Both the position numbers and the translations under genes were made by a program. From Bombardia bombarda (lineage: Eukaryota; Ascomycota; Sordariomycetes; Sordariales; Lasiosphaeriaceae): a stretch of DNA of 64,000 nt. Below are positions 44,504-55,908 of this stretch, one piece after another (position 1 is the first letter of the stretch; every line of letters starts with the position of its first letter). The DNA is taken from the NCBI GenBank assembly GCA_030512295.1, contig JAULSR010000004.1:1488001-1552000 (forward strand), in the 5' to 3' direction. The notes below the pieces were generated by a model, which worked only from the letters and a program-made list of their open reading frames with translations, had not been told where the DNA came from and ran no database searches.

Positions 44504-45818
44504 ATGGAGCAGAACTACAGCCAGAGGCTGATGATAGATTTGGCTGTCGCCTTCATCGTCGTGCCTTCTTTCTTTGTTGGACTACGGATATGGGCCAGGT
44601 TTCTGAAGGGGAAATCATTGGCGGTGGATGATTATCTGTGCATGGGGGCGCTTGTAATCGGTATCACCTGCTCTGCGCTGCAGCTTTACGGTATGTTATC
44701 CTACTTGGTTGATTTACACCTTTATCTCGTGTTTGATGGTGTTTAAAGAAGAGAGGGTGCTGAGACGTCTTTCAACAGCTGCAATCGATGGACAACTAGG
44801 ACAGCATCAAACCGTCGGAGTAGATGGCCAACCCATTCTGGACGACCCACGTTTCCTCGTTTATGAGGATGTAAGTGCCAGCCAACCTCCCTTGACTACT
44901 TTGGTTCATCTGCAAAGCAAGTGACATTAAATCTAATCATGTGCTTGCTCTCCAGACTAAATTTGCCGTCAACATCCTAAGCGTGGTTGGTCTAGGCATG
45001 GTTAAGGCGTCGATTCTGCTCTTCTACAAGAGCATCTTCACCGTCCGGCCCTTCCGAATAGCCGTCTGGATCATGATGGGGATCGTCGTGGCCTGGACCA
45101 TCACATACTTTTTCGCCAACCTGTTCACGTGCTTCCCCATCACGTCTCTGATCGAGCAATTTTACGGCAACACGTGCATCAATGCAGTGCCTATGTGGCT
45201 CTCGGTCGTCGGCTCTGACCTGGTTGTCGACGTGGGGATTCTCTTGATGCCGGTGCCCATGGTCCTGCGGCTGCAGCTGCCGTGGAAGGACAGACTGGCT
45301 GTGCTGGGCATGTTTATGCTGGGTGCTACGTAAGTTCATGCGACGTCAAAATTCAAAGGGAGCTCGTTCTAACAATAAATTTGGGTATATAGTGTGTGCG
45401 CCATCAGCATCACCCGCCTGGTTACTCTGGTACAGATTGCCAATGAGTTTATCTACCACTACAACGATGAGACTTGTAAGTACCTGCAGGAGAAAGCCGG
45501 CACGCATACTTGTAATACAGCGCAATTCACTAATGGCATTGTCACTATACAGATTACACATCCCCCGTCTTTTTCTGGACCAATATTGAGATGGCTATGG
45601 CAGTGGTGTCTGCCTGTCTCCCGACGCTGCGACCCATCTGGCTGCATTTGAAAAACAAGCCCCAGCAGGTCACAGCAAAGAGCAACACATATGCATCATT
45701 CGGCTCGTCGCGCAACAACAAATCGGATGGATATACCGAGGTGACGAGCTATGCTATGGGGCGCATGTCAAAATCGAGGGGGGTGAGAGTGAGGTGTAAG
45801 AGCTCGAGCGAGCTGTGA
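44504..45818 (+). CDS. PTH11/SAT4-type integral membrane protein (rhodopsin domain)
   Basis: Five exons (44504-44690, 44779-44870, 44956-45329, 45393-45475, 45553-45818) join to 333 aa. Several membrane helices are clear: IDLAVAFIVVPSFFVGLRIW, YLCMGALVIGITCSALQLYG, a helix around VVGLGMVKASILLFYKSIF, then IAVWIMMGIVVAWTITYFFA. Later helices fall around SVVGSDLVVDVGILLMPVPM and MFMLGATVCAISITRLVTL. LLFYKSIF, PVPMVLRLQLPWKDRLAV and SPVFFWTNIEMAMAVVSACLPTLRPI are typical of the fungal rhodopsin-domain (PTH11-like) family. Some members act as GPCR-like sensors and many are found in metabolite clusters. The C-terminal tail is short and Ser-rich. Function here is unknown. Confidence 0.87.
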
Positions 45819-46889
45819 TATGAGCACATGATGATTTCAAGTTCAAATTTCGTTTTCTTCTAATCTGTAGTATATGTGTAGTACTATGAATAGCTTCCTC
45901 CACATGTAGGTTGGTGAGGTAGTAGTCTAAGCTGGACGATTGAATGTGTAATGTATGTACTTATTGTAGTAGATGGAAACGGTATATAGTTCGCAAATAG
46001 CATAGTATGAATTTTGAATAAGCCCAACATCTAATTTTGGTCACAATCCCGGTTCGAACAGAGCGACTAAAGATTGTCAAAGCGTTGCCAAGTATTTCGG
46101 TGCGCTCTTTCCCTGGGGCCCTAGATAGCGCGTATCTCAGCAGCTGGGTTCAATTGACTAAGATCGTATCAATGTGGAATCGTGGATGGAAGGTGCGAGG
46201 GTGTGTCGCGGGTGTTGTGCATGCCGTGGCCCGCCACCGATCGGGCACCCTCGAGGTTGATGACGCGAGGTTCAAGGCAGGTGCGACCTGGGAGCTAGAA
46301 AACTAACGCTACTTCGTTTTCAATCACACATAAGGTACGATTGAACCACGCGATATTCTGACACTACCCCGTAAATTCAAATTTCCACGAGCTCCGTTCT
46401 CGAACTTCTGTGCCTCACACGTCCCAATATTGGCTGACGCCCCTCGCCAATGCTAGGGTCGTAAGAGGAGCAAACAAAGCATGGCTTTTGGCATGACATT
46501 TATTTCGAACATGGATGGTTAGCAATCAATCCCCGCCACGCGCCCGCAGCGGCTTCCAAGCCCACAAAGGACATGGAGACCACCGAGCCACCTTTTGCTT
46601 CCTTCGCTTGCCTCCCCAACCTTCCCCCTCGGGGCCCTCGGGGCCCCCTGGGATGTGACCTGCAGGGGTAAAGTGCATGCGGCTGCGGATTCAGATGCGG
46701 ATGGGCGGCATCCCCAGCATCCCCAGCTGCATCCCACACCACTTGCCACGTGCGCCGGGGAAGAGATCTCTTGATTAAATACCACATTGGAACCGCACCG
46801 CAGAGCCTCGGACTGTCTTTTCATGTAAGTGTGGTCACTCCCGTCTCAGTACCATTCTTCTTGCCAGAGCAAGCCAAGCTAAGGTAGCC
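45819..46889. other. Intergenic, no gene seen
   Basis: About 1.07 kb between two genes on the plus strand. It should hold the promoter of the FAD oxidase. Nothing else recognisable. Confidence 0.55.
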
Positions 46890-48546
46890 ATGAAGTTTGT
46901 CTCTCTGTTGTCCTCCCTAGCCCCGTTGTTGGCGGGGGGTCTGGTCTCAGCGGCTGCCGTCGACAGCAGCTCCGTCCTGCTCACCAGGACAAACGGTGGC
47001 ACCCCCATCAGCGCACAGCAGTTGAGCGCTCAGCTGGCACCTGTCTTGTCGCACCAGAACATCATCTCCTTTACAGCACCGGCGCGATGGAGCACTTTCA
47101 ACTCGCCAGATCCCGCTATTACCGTGAACGTTGCGACTGAGCAGGATGTTGCCGTTGTGGTACATACCCACCCACCTCTCTACTATCTTACCCTACACAC
47201 CCCTCACCTCACATCTGGCCAGTATCGAGACCTGACACATGTACACACACTCTAGGTCAAGCTCTGCACAACATACGGCATCCCTTTCCTTGCCCAGAAT
47301 GGCGGCAATGGATGGGCTACCACCTTCAACCTCGGCCAACGCGGTGTTCTCATCAACCTGGCTGGGCTCGACTCAGTCACCTTCAATGCTGACAAGACGC
47401 GGGCAACCATCGGTGGCGGCTCCAACATCAACAACACCATCGCCAAGGCCTACGCTGCTGGCGCTCTGATTGAGACGGGCAACTGCAACTGCGTCGGTGC
47501 CCTGGGCGCCATCCTCGGCGGCGGCTACGGGAACCTCATGGGCCTGTACGGCTTCGGCGTCGACAACGTCATCTCAGTGCGCCTCGTAACCGCCGACGGC
47601 AAGATCCGCGACGTGAGCGCCACGTCCGACCCGGATCTCTTCTGGGCCCTGCGCGGCGCGGGCCCCAACCTCGGCATCGTCACCTCGGCCGTCGTCAAGT
47701 CGTACCCGGCCAAGACGTCCGCTGACCTGCAGGCCTGGACCGGTGCCCTCATCTTCACCCCCGACAAGCTCGAGCAGGTCGTCCAGTTCGCGCAAGACCT
47801 CGTCCTCCAGCCAGACATGAACTTCTTCCTCTACTTCATCTCGAGCGGGCCGCCGTCAAACTCGCCCGTCGTGCTCACCACCCCGTTCCTGTACAAGGGG
47901 AACGCGACGACGGGACAAGCCCTCTTCGCCGGCCTCTACGCCATCGGCCCGATCGTGGATACTACCTCGGTGCTGCCCTACAACCAGTGGAACGCCGGTG
48001 GCGATGGCTTTTGCGTGCGCGACGGCGACCGCAAGCCGTCGTACGGCGCTGGCTTCCAGAAGATGGTGCCGGCTACCTGGCGCGCCATCTGGAACAAGTA
48101 TGTTGATTTTCAGCAGCTGCCCGGCGCTGAGAGCACGGTCGTGCTGCTTGAGGCGTACTCCCTCATCAAGGCCAGGTCGGCGGCTGTCGCTAGCACGGGC
48201 GGCTCGTTCCCCCATCGGGATGTGAATTTCAACGCGGTGGCTATTGCGTGGTACAATGACACGGCGCTTGACGGCCCAGCGCAGGCTTTTGGAAGCGCCG
48301 CGAGAGATCTGTGGAGGTCTACGGATGATTTGGCGAAGAATGCTACGTGAGTTTTGCCCCTGATATGATTTCCTGTGGGGAGAATGAGATTGCTGATATT
48401 TATGTGATTGATTTAGTTATGTCAATTTTGCCCACGGCGATGAGTCCTTGGATACTATTTATGGGAGCAGTCTTCCAAAGTTGAAGTCCGTCAAGCAGCG
48501 TGTTGATCCCAAGAACCAGTTTAACCAGTGGTTTGATATTAAATGA
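46890..48546 (+). CDS. Secreted BBE-type FAD-linked oxidase
   Basis: Three exons (46890-47159, 47256-48346, 48417-48546) join to 496 aa. An N-terminal signal peptide (about residues 1-21, ...LLAGGLVSAAA) predicts secretion. The FAD-binding PCMH domain covers roughly residues 60-230: TFNSPDPAITVNVATEQDVA, GALIETGNCNCVGALGAILG, GGYGNLMGLYGFGVDNVIS and DPDLFWALRGAGPNLGIVTS. The C-terminal BBE motif YVNFAHGDES, then KSVKQRVDPKNQF, completes the fold. Berberine-bridge-type enzymes oxidise sugars, alkaloids or other metabolites with oxygen. The Cys for a 6-S-cysteinyl FAD link is present near residue 169. The position that normally holds the FAD-linking His (GGH) reads GGNGW with Asn108. It may tailor the cluster product outside the cell, or act independently on oligosaccharides. 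Confidence 0.9.
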
Positions 48547-49671
48547 GGCAGAGAGAGCGATGGCCAACCGTCGGTTGTGTAAAAGTATTTACTCTTTGTC
48601 AGGTATATAATAAGAAAGGTATATATGGATTGTACTCAATCGGGGACACTTTTGGATAGAGAGTATTTCGTGTGCAGTATTCGTGACGGATACTTTCATT
48701 TGCGCATATAATTTATGTTGGTTGTCCACCTATCATGACGCACTGTAAATGCGGATGCGTTGCAATGAAGACATGATATTTACTCAGGTTATCTAAATGT
48801 CAAGCTCTATTGCTACCGATAATGCTTATGAGCAAACAACAAGGCAGAGAGATGTTTGAAATTGTGTGACGTCGGCGAATATAACGTAAATCAAAGAACT
48901 GAGTAGGACTCGAAACGCAAAGCAAAACTTAATACAGGAAGGAGACACATATTAGACAACCATGTGGCGAACACAACAAATATCTCCGGGCATATCGATT
49001 CGCACTGATGTAGCAAATCTCATGTTTACGTTGAGTGTAGTAATTATAGGGTGGGCACCAAGTACAGGGTAGGTAGGGGACCACTGCAGTAAGTATATGA
49101 GGTTTGACGGCCTTTAATAATGCTTGATCATTGACTCCAGACCAGCTAGCCTATATTTGATACATCACATGTTACTTCATTTAGCTGGCAGCGTCTACGG
49201 CTATGCTGGGAGGAAATAACATTCCAAAGAGCGCACATAAAAGCTGGCACAAACAAAGTAAAATAATCCTCCAAATGGGTCTAAGCGCCATTTATGCCTT
49301 TTGCCGCATTTGGAAGTCGCCTGGGTCATCAGGCATGTGCGAGATGGTTGTGACTGGACGCCGACTCTCAAAGCCTTGCCATACCCTTTGAGCGATCAAC
49401 CTGTGGTACGAATAAGTCACAAATGTAGCATTCTATCACGCAAAACTCTCACACCTCCATGTGGTCGGGCTTATTAATGGGGGTCTCGTAATGTCCCCGA
49501 ATTGTCCATATACATGGTCTCAATTGTCGAGAGAGGGATATAAATACAGCCTGTGATCCCGTTCCCATCCAGACTAGACTTTATCACCAGCGTGCAATCT
49601 CATCTCTGCCTTTGCAAACCCAATAAAGCTTTCCAGTCCAACACATACCCAAGCCTAAGCAGCAAGCAATC
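48547..49671. other. Intergenic, no gene seen
   Basis: About 1.1 kb, AT-rich. It ends with the promoter of the small gene at 49672. Confidence 0.55.
49539..49546 (+). promoter_or_regulatory. TATA box for the small charged-protein gene
   Basis: TATAAATA 126 bp upstream of the ATG at 49672, followed by a C/T-rich leader. This is a strong promoter layout for such a small gene and supports it being expressed. Confidence 0.5.
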
Positions 49672-49881
49672 ATGTCTGATAAGAAGGGCGGCCAGATCCT
49701 CGACCCTAACGACGCAGACTTCCTCGACCAACAGGGTAAAGACTCTCAGCGGCGCCGGCAGGAAGCCATAGAGAGGCGTCGAAGGGAGGAGGAGCAGAAG
49801 AGAAAGGAGGAGGAGGCGAAGAAGATTGTGGAGGATGCCGGGAAAGATTCTCAGGGACGTCGCGGCAAGGGTTTTATTTAA
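49672..49881 (+). CDS. Small highly charged protein, 69 aa
   Basis: The peptide opens MSDKKGGQILDPNDADFLDQ and continues into a nearly continuous charged helix (RRRQEAIERRRREEEQKRKE) predicted to be a single alpha helix or coiled coil. The motif GKDSQRRR near residue 23 recurs as GKDSQGRR near residue 57, so the helix is bracketed by an internal repeat. There is no signal peptide, cysteine or membrane segment. The upstream TATA box and ATCATGTCT start context support a real gene. I do not recognise the family; small proteins of this type in fungi are often abundant and stress- or stage-specific, but that is only a possibility. Confidence 0.65.
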   Translation: MSDKKGGQILDPNDADFLDQQGKDSQRRRQEAIERRRREEEQKRKEEEAKKIVEDAGKDSQGRRGKGFI

Positions 49882-50419
49882 GATAATGTGTGACCGAGGT
49901 AATGTCGCAGCAGCAGCTCTATGCCGGCCTCGCTGATAGGGACAAGGAAACCCGACTGGATCATGATGCAAACAACAGGTAGTCTGAGCGGTCGTCGTCG
50001 AGGAGGAGACAGGGTGTCTGTCATAGTTTTTGCGGAGAAGGCCCGGTGGGTAGTTGGTTTTGTCCTAGTCTCGTCGTTGGCGTGAGTAATAATGATTGCC
50101 TTGAACATGTACTCAACCAGAATGCTCGTATGAAGCTCTTGCAGATTTGGTAGAAAAAAGACCGCATTGGCTGCCATACGCGATCCATTAATCTTAAAGC
50201 ATCTGCGACTCATTGTCGTGAATAGCGAGTTGATCCGGCAGTGCAGAGCTATTAAGGTACCAACTAGCTTGTGTGGCCTGCAGGGGTTCGGGTCTTTTCC
50301 CCGCCGTGCACCTGGCTGACAACAGCCCTAACTTAAACCGTCGAAGCCCAAACCGCTTTTCGTCTTCCCACCGTTTCCCCTCCAAGTATTCTACACTTTA
50401 GCTTTGCGTTGCCTGAAAG
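49882..50419. other. Intergenic, no gene seen
   Basis: About 540 bp between two plus-strand genes; presumed terminator and promoter. No coding signal. Confidence 0.6.
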
Positions 50420-51787
50420 ATGGCACCCTACGACTTCATCGCCGAGAAGAACATCAAGGGTGAGAGGCTGGCGTTTGCTCGCAGGCTTATTCAAGCAATC
50501 GGAGATATTGTGTCCTTTGTCGATAATCGCCTGGGGTGGAATAGGTCCGGAAAGTTCGGTGGTTTCTTCAAAGGCTCATTTAACATCAGCCTGGATGTAA
50601 AGCACGGTGAGAGCGACGAGCACGTCCTTATTCGCTTCCCGTCTCCGGGGAATGTATACGGGCCGTGGCGAGACGAAAAGGTCAAGAACGAGGTGATGGT
50701 TATGAATTATCTCCGAGAGCATACCAGCATCCCTGTTCCGTGTGTGCGTTCCTGGGGTCTCACTGAAGAGAGTCCACAGCAGCTGGGACCGTTCATCATC
50801 ATGGATTTTATGGAAGGGCAAGACCTCAGCGATCTCCTGCAACAACCGACTGAGAGCAAAGAGGAACCTATTATTCTAGACCCAGATATTGACGAGGCAA
50901 GGCTCGACTTCGTCTATGAGCAGGTCGCTAGCTTCATGCTGGAGCTTTCACACTTGGAATTCCCTCGCATCGGTGCCATCTCCAAGGACGCCACATCTGG
51001 CCAGTGGGCTGTCGCGGGACGACCGCTAACGTACGACATGAATGAGGTCGTCACTCTCGGGTGCTACCCCGCTGACCAGTTCGCGACGATGGTATCGTTC
51101 GATCGTGCCAGTGACTACTTCGAGGCGCGTGCGCGATGCTTCCAAACACATCTGGAAGTGCAACGCAACATAGCTGGCGATGACGAGGATTTCGCCTGGA
51201 GCCAGTTCGTCGCGCGCCGTTGCTTCGCCAAGCTGATTCCTACGCATGGCACCATTGATGACGTCGGGGCATTCCCGCTCTTCTGTGACGATCTGCGGCC
51301 TACGAACATGCTTGCCGACCCGGAGACGATGCGCATTACCGCCGTTCTCGACTTTGAGTTTACGAACGCCATGCCGGCGCAGTTCGCCAACGATCTGCCC
51401 TGGTGGCTGCTGCTTAAACAGCCGGCCGTCTGGTTGAGTGACGGAAAGATGCAAGAGTTTCTGAACCTCTTCGTGCCGCGGAAAGAGCAGTTCATCCGCG
51501 CAATGGAGCGCGTTGAGGCTAAGTCGCCGCTGTCAGCAGGGCAGCCGACCCTCTCGGCTCGAATGCGGGAATCGTGGGACAGCGGGCGTTTCTGGTTCAA
51601 CCTCGCGTCGCGGAGCAGCTTTGACGTCGACGAGATTTACTGGGAGGCTTTACATAAAGAGGGCTTAGGCGAGGGGATATTAGACAGACCGACGCTCGCT
51701 GAGAAGGAGAAGTTTTTGAAGCAGAAGATGAACCAGTTCGATCGATATCGGAGAGAGAAGGAAAGCGACATGCGCTTTGCTAAGTAG
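50420..51787 (+). CDS. APH-family aminoglycoside-phosphotransferase-like kinase
   Basis: An intronless 455-aa protein. The nucleotide-binding lobe includes GGFFKGSFNISLDV, then VLIRFP and KNEVMVMNYLREHTSIPVPC. The hinge reads GPFIIMDFMEGQDLSDLL. The catalytic loop is FPLFCDDLRPTNMLAD, with Cys289 where bacterial enzymes have His before the Asp. This Cys-Asp-Asp form is frequent in fungal members. ITAVLDFEFTNAMPAQF supplies the metal-binding Asp and the family pattern. The C-terminal helical region ends in a basic, coiled stretch. Fungi have large families of these putative small-molecule or protein kinases with unknown substrates. It is tandem with the FunK1 gene in convergent orientation, 201 bp apart. 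Confidence 0.88.
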   Translation: MAPYDFIAEKNIKGERLAFARRLIQAIGDIVSFVDNRLGWNRSGKFGGFFKGSFNISLDVKHGESDEHVLIRFPSPGNVYGPWRDEKVKNEVMVMNYLREHTSIPVPCVRSWGLTEESPQQLGPFIIMDFMEGQDLSDLLQQPTESKEEPIILDPDIDEARLDFVYEQVASFMLELSHLEFPRIGAISKDATSGQWAVAGRPLTYDMNEVVTLGCYPADQFATMVSFDRASDYFEARARCFQTHLEVQRNIAGDDEDFAWSQFVARRCFAKLIPTHGTIDDVGAFPLFCDDLRPTNMLADPETMRITAVLDFEFTNAMPAQFANDLPWWLLLKQPAVWLSDGKMQEFLNLFVPRKEQFIRAMERVEAKSPLSAGQPTLSARMRESWDSGRFWFNLASRSSFDVDEIYWEALHKEGLGEGILDRPTLAEKEKFLKQKMNQFDRYRREKESDMRFAK

Positions 51788-51988
51788 TGCGCTGCAGAGC
51801 GAGCTAGGAATAGAGCAGAACGTGCTCTGACTGACCCTCGCCGTCGCCGGCTGGGCCTTCACAATTCTCTAGTGTGCATCAATAGATAAACCTTCCAAAG
51901 CCTCGCTTGGATGAGGTCAACTGTAGTCGCCATGCTCGTGACAGAATAAAAGCATTGCAGAGTTCAATCCTATTCCTAAGGTACAATG

Positions 51989-54447
51989 TTATTCGTCCGT
52001 CAACACCGTCAGGCCCTTCCGAGCTTCACGAAGAATATCCTTCATGCGGGAATACAACCCTCTGTCCTCTCTCTCCCACCGCCCGCCGTTCGGGAAAACA
52101 ACCCTCCGCAACCTGTTGACCCAAGGTATCATCGGTTGATAATACGAAGCAAAGTCCTCCTCTGCTGTTCTGAGGAAGTCTCCTTCGTGGCCTATCTCTC
52201 CCTTCTTAACCCGTGCTAATTCCTTTGTATTCACCGAATTCCACATATCAAACCTGGGAACGACTCTTCCCTGACCTGGCCCCTCGTAGTGGACGCATAT
52301 CCAGAACAATACCCAGAAGAATGATTCAAGGTCGTGCATGAATGAATGTTGCTCACCGAGAAGCACCCCGATTGCCATGAAAGCCCTGGTTCCCGTCTTT
52401 CCTTTTGCTCCCGAAACACCCTTTCGCTGTTCTTTGATGGCAAAATCTAGATCGATTAAGAATGAGGGCCAGGACGCGTTGTTGTTGTCTTCATTGATCA
52501 TAAGATTGTTGATTGAGATGTCCCTGTGAAGGAAGCCGGCCTTATGTAGAGACTCGTGTCCCTCTATACAGCCTTCGAGCCCACGGAGCAGAGCTGCCCG
52601 AGAACTCGCCTTGTAGATCGGCTCCCCAAAATCACGGAGCACGATTCGCCGGTGCACTCGATTCGATACAGGACTAACAGTTCCCTTCGTCGGAGAAGCG
52701 GAGCAGGATCGCTTGTTTGGGGGTAGAGAAGCACCGGTCTGGCTTGATGGCCGTTTCACGCCGGCGGTGCTGCGACCTTTCCGCGGAGTAGTAATTACAC
52801 TTGTGCTTCGCGGAATTGCCGACCGTGAAGTTCGGTAATTCTCAGCAGTTGTGATATCCAGTTCCTTCCGCACATTGCTTCGAATATCGTCGTCCATGCC
52901 GCCGACTTGAACAGTCTCATGGTGATAATATCTGGCCAGGTTGATGACACCTCTGTCAGTCGCCTCACGGAGGAGCTCCCCCTCTTCTTCACGTTCCGTA
53001 AATTGCCACGAATCCTTGATGACAAGTGGTGTATGTGGATCTTCCTTGCGATGGGCTTTCCAGCAAGTCGTCGCCCGGCCGGCTATACAAGGCGCGCGCT
53101 TCATTCGCTTATCGATAATCAGACGCTCTATTTGGTTGTCGCGTTGGATTTCGATGTATTGTTCGCCGCCTGACGTGATAATAGTAGGGTCGAACCCAAG
53201 CTGTTCTTCATTCATCCAAAAAAACCCAAGGATCGTGAACACAAAACGGAGTCCGTCTTTATTGATGTCGAATTGCTCAGACGCGATACCTCCCAGGCGA
53301 TCAAACTCCCATATCCTCATGAGAGATCCACAGATTGTGAAGCCCAAAACGAAGCGACGAGTGTATTGAGCCGCGAGCACCTCTCTGGCATATCTCCCAA
53401 GATCAAGCCATGCTTCCAAAGCTTTGTCGGCGGACGGGTTGCTCTTCAGTTCTCCCGGCACTAGGATCTGGGACCAATGGCATCTCGAGTTTTTCCTAGC
53501 TTTGGAATCTTTCACGAAACCCACATCCATTTTACGTATCGCGATAGAACCATCGATCGGCTCATTTGGCCTTGCTAACGGTCTTCGTTGACACATGGGG
53601 GTCGACTTGTAACCCTCCGCAAATGATGACAGCTTCTCACTAAAGCCCGCAAACCAGGTTAGCACATCATCCTGATTCGCGTCTTTTGGCCATCCCGTCC
53701 AGCCGTCGTCAAAGAGCGGATCACCCTCTCTTGTACACTGCTTAAAAAAAGCTTCAGATGCTGTCTCAAGGTCGGCTACATCTCTAAAATATGTCTGTTC
53801 GAAGCCGCGGAGCCCGACATACAAAAGGCCAAGCTCCTCCTTAAGCACATCGTCCATATACTTGCGGTGTTCCGACGAATTCGCGAAGCTGCTCGTGTTG
53901 CGGAGCCACGGGGTCTGTTGGAGAGAAGAGGCTATCGGTCGGGGGGGAGGGGTAGATTCAGTGACAGCGTTGTAGACCTGGTCCCAGATCTCACTGTCAG
54001 GCTTCTCGGTGAGGGCTGCATTTAGGAGTGGCTTGATACGGTCGAAGTCGAAGTCGTCGGAGTCGACGGCAGAATTTAGTCTCAGAAGATCGCTGCGAAG
54101 GGTACCATTTCCTGTCTTCGAACGCAGGAGACGGATGGCGGGGAGGATTTGAAGTGCCGATAAAAGATTGAATACGAGATCCTGCACATCTGTACGCTGG
54201 TTAGAGGAGTACCCTAGCAATGTTGGATGGTCTCACCTTGTCGGTCAAGCTGACCCAGCGCGTCCGGCGAACAAGAGATGCTCCTCTCCTCACAGATCGA
54301 AATAAAAGTGGCGCGAAAAGGATCAAGACCTTTCCCGATAGGATTGCTTTTGATGATCTCTGACTGCGATTGATCCATCATGGCAGATGTGACGTTTTTG
54401 AGAAGGCTCGGATGGATAGGACTGAAAGAGGTCGCGTTTCGTGGCAT
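51989..54447 (-). CDS. FunK1-type fungal protein kinase
   Basis: Two exons (54237-54447, 51989-54189) join across a 47-bp intron to 803 aa. The start at 54447 (MPRNATSF) is supported by the decayed copy at 60.4-60.8 kb, which begins with the same residues. The kinase core has the catalytic loop GFLHRDISINNLMI (His625, Asp627, Asn). The metal-binding motif is LIDLDFAI, a DLD variant of DFG, and the activation-segment end is TGTRAFMAIGVL. HSFMHDLESFFWVLFWICVHYEG is the hallmark FunK1 C-lobe sequence. An extended N-terminal region precedes it, with ILVPGELKSNPSADKALEAW and VLGFTICGSLMRIWEFDRLG. FunK1 kinases are expanded in fungi and their targets are mostly unknown. A basic Ser-rich insert (KRSCSASPTKG) interrupts the kinase domain. 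Confidence 0.92.
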
Positions 54448-55908
54448 TTTGGTCGCCCCAAAGACCCAGCCACCAGGCACTCAGCCACGCAGCTGAGTCA
54501 TCTGGAAGGAAAATCTCTTTTCCGAACCGTTCATTAGTCAGCCTCACTGATAAAGTGCCCGCTAGTTAGTAGCATGGAAAATTGACTTACCAGATAAACC
54601 AACCAACCTCTATCATTCAACAAAAGCCATCCCCTAGGACAGAGGTCAAAAGGCCAAGTCCCAGAGAGTGCAGAGCAATGGATTTCTAACTCCACCAAGG
54701 GACACGCGGGGATCTAATAGAACCTCATCGTGTCAGTGACAGAAGAGGAGGAGCAAGAGAGACGGAGCAGGAGAGGGAGTGGAGTGAGAGGAGCAGAGAA
54801 CGAGGAGAAAGGGAAAGGGGAGAAGGGGTCAGAGAGGGCAGAGAAGAGGAGCAGAGAGGAGACACTGAAGTGTGCCTGCGAGAGCGAGGCCAGACCAGAT
54901 CAATCACTTATATTGTCCTTGATTTCACGGCAACTAGACCCCGGGTTCCAAGCAGAGAAGCTCGAGGAAAGCTCTCCCTCGGCAAATCAATACACAACTG
55001 AGCTATAGATCCGCCTCTCTACCGGCCATCAGCCGACAACTCATGCAAAGCCACACAAGGAGTGAGGTCGCGCAAGGCAGACTGTTGCTACGCCCTGGAG
55101 CTGTATTTTGCGTAGCCGCACCGTTGCTCTAAGAGGAATTTAGACTATCCGAAACCCTTCTTTATTCTGGCCTCTCCTGATTTCCGGAATGCTGCCTGCC
55201 CCTTCGTATAATTTTCTCCACAGGCAGACTTTGGGTAGACTGCTTTGGATAGATTGCTTTGGATGGAAGTACTATCTTTAGCTAATTTCCTTTCATATTT
55301 CCCAGGTCTTTTTCAGGGTAATGAAGCCGTGCCACGCAAGTGGAATCTTCTAGCCTCACGGATGATGTTACAAATACGAATCCTCATCCAACGTCATTTC
55401 CGAGCCGTTTCCTTCGGCATCGCCGATTACCTGCCATATAGTGGCAAGGGAGTTCAAAGAAGGGAGGATTCAGGATACACCAGCATGGTAGGAACAGTGC
55501 ATGAACTAGGGATGGCTGGCAGAAAGGGGGGGCAACTGTAAGGAATAACCCTCTTTTTTAGCAATTCATGCTCGGAAGGATGGAAGTCGTCAGAAGATCA
55601 GACATGAGGATTAATGGCTTATCGCTGTTCATCCTAGTCTCGCACTGTTCATGCAGTGGAGTCTAAGTCTCAAACCCTTGGTAACGAAACTTTAGGGGTG
55701 GGAACGGAAGGGGCTTCGCCTCGAGTGATCGCGAAGATTCTCGGCAGATTACGAGCCCAGCTGGATATGGGGTGATGAGGAGCATGGAACGGCGGAGTCA
55801 TTTTGCCTTGCAAGTCTTCCACAGCGTAGACAATGCTACTGTACCTTTGTGCGGGAGGGCGTCAAGTCGGAATTGCATCACTAAGGCTGCAGTAGTGTAG
55901 CTAACAGG
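54448..55908. other. Intergenic with simple purine repeats and probable transposon remains
   Basis: A GAG/AGA-rich tract covers about 54740-54880. A polypurine run (GAAAGGGGGG) is followed by CAACTGTAAGGAATAACC around 55522-55550, which resembles a retroelement polypurine tract and LTR start. I could not define repeats to prove it. Confidence 0.4.
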
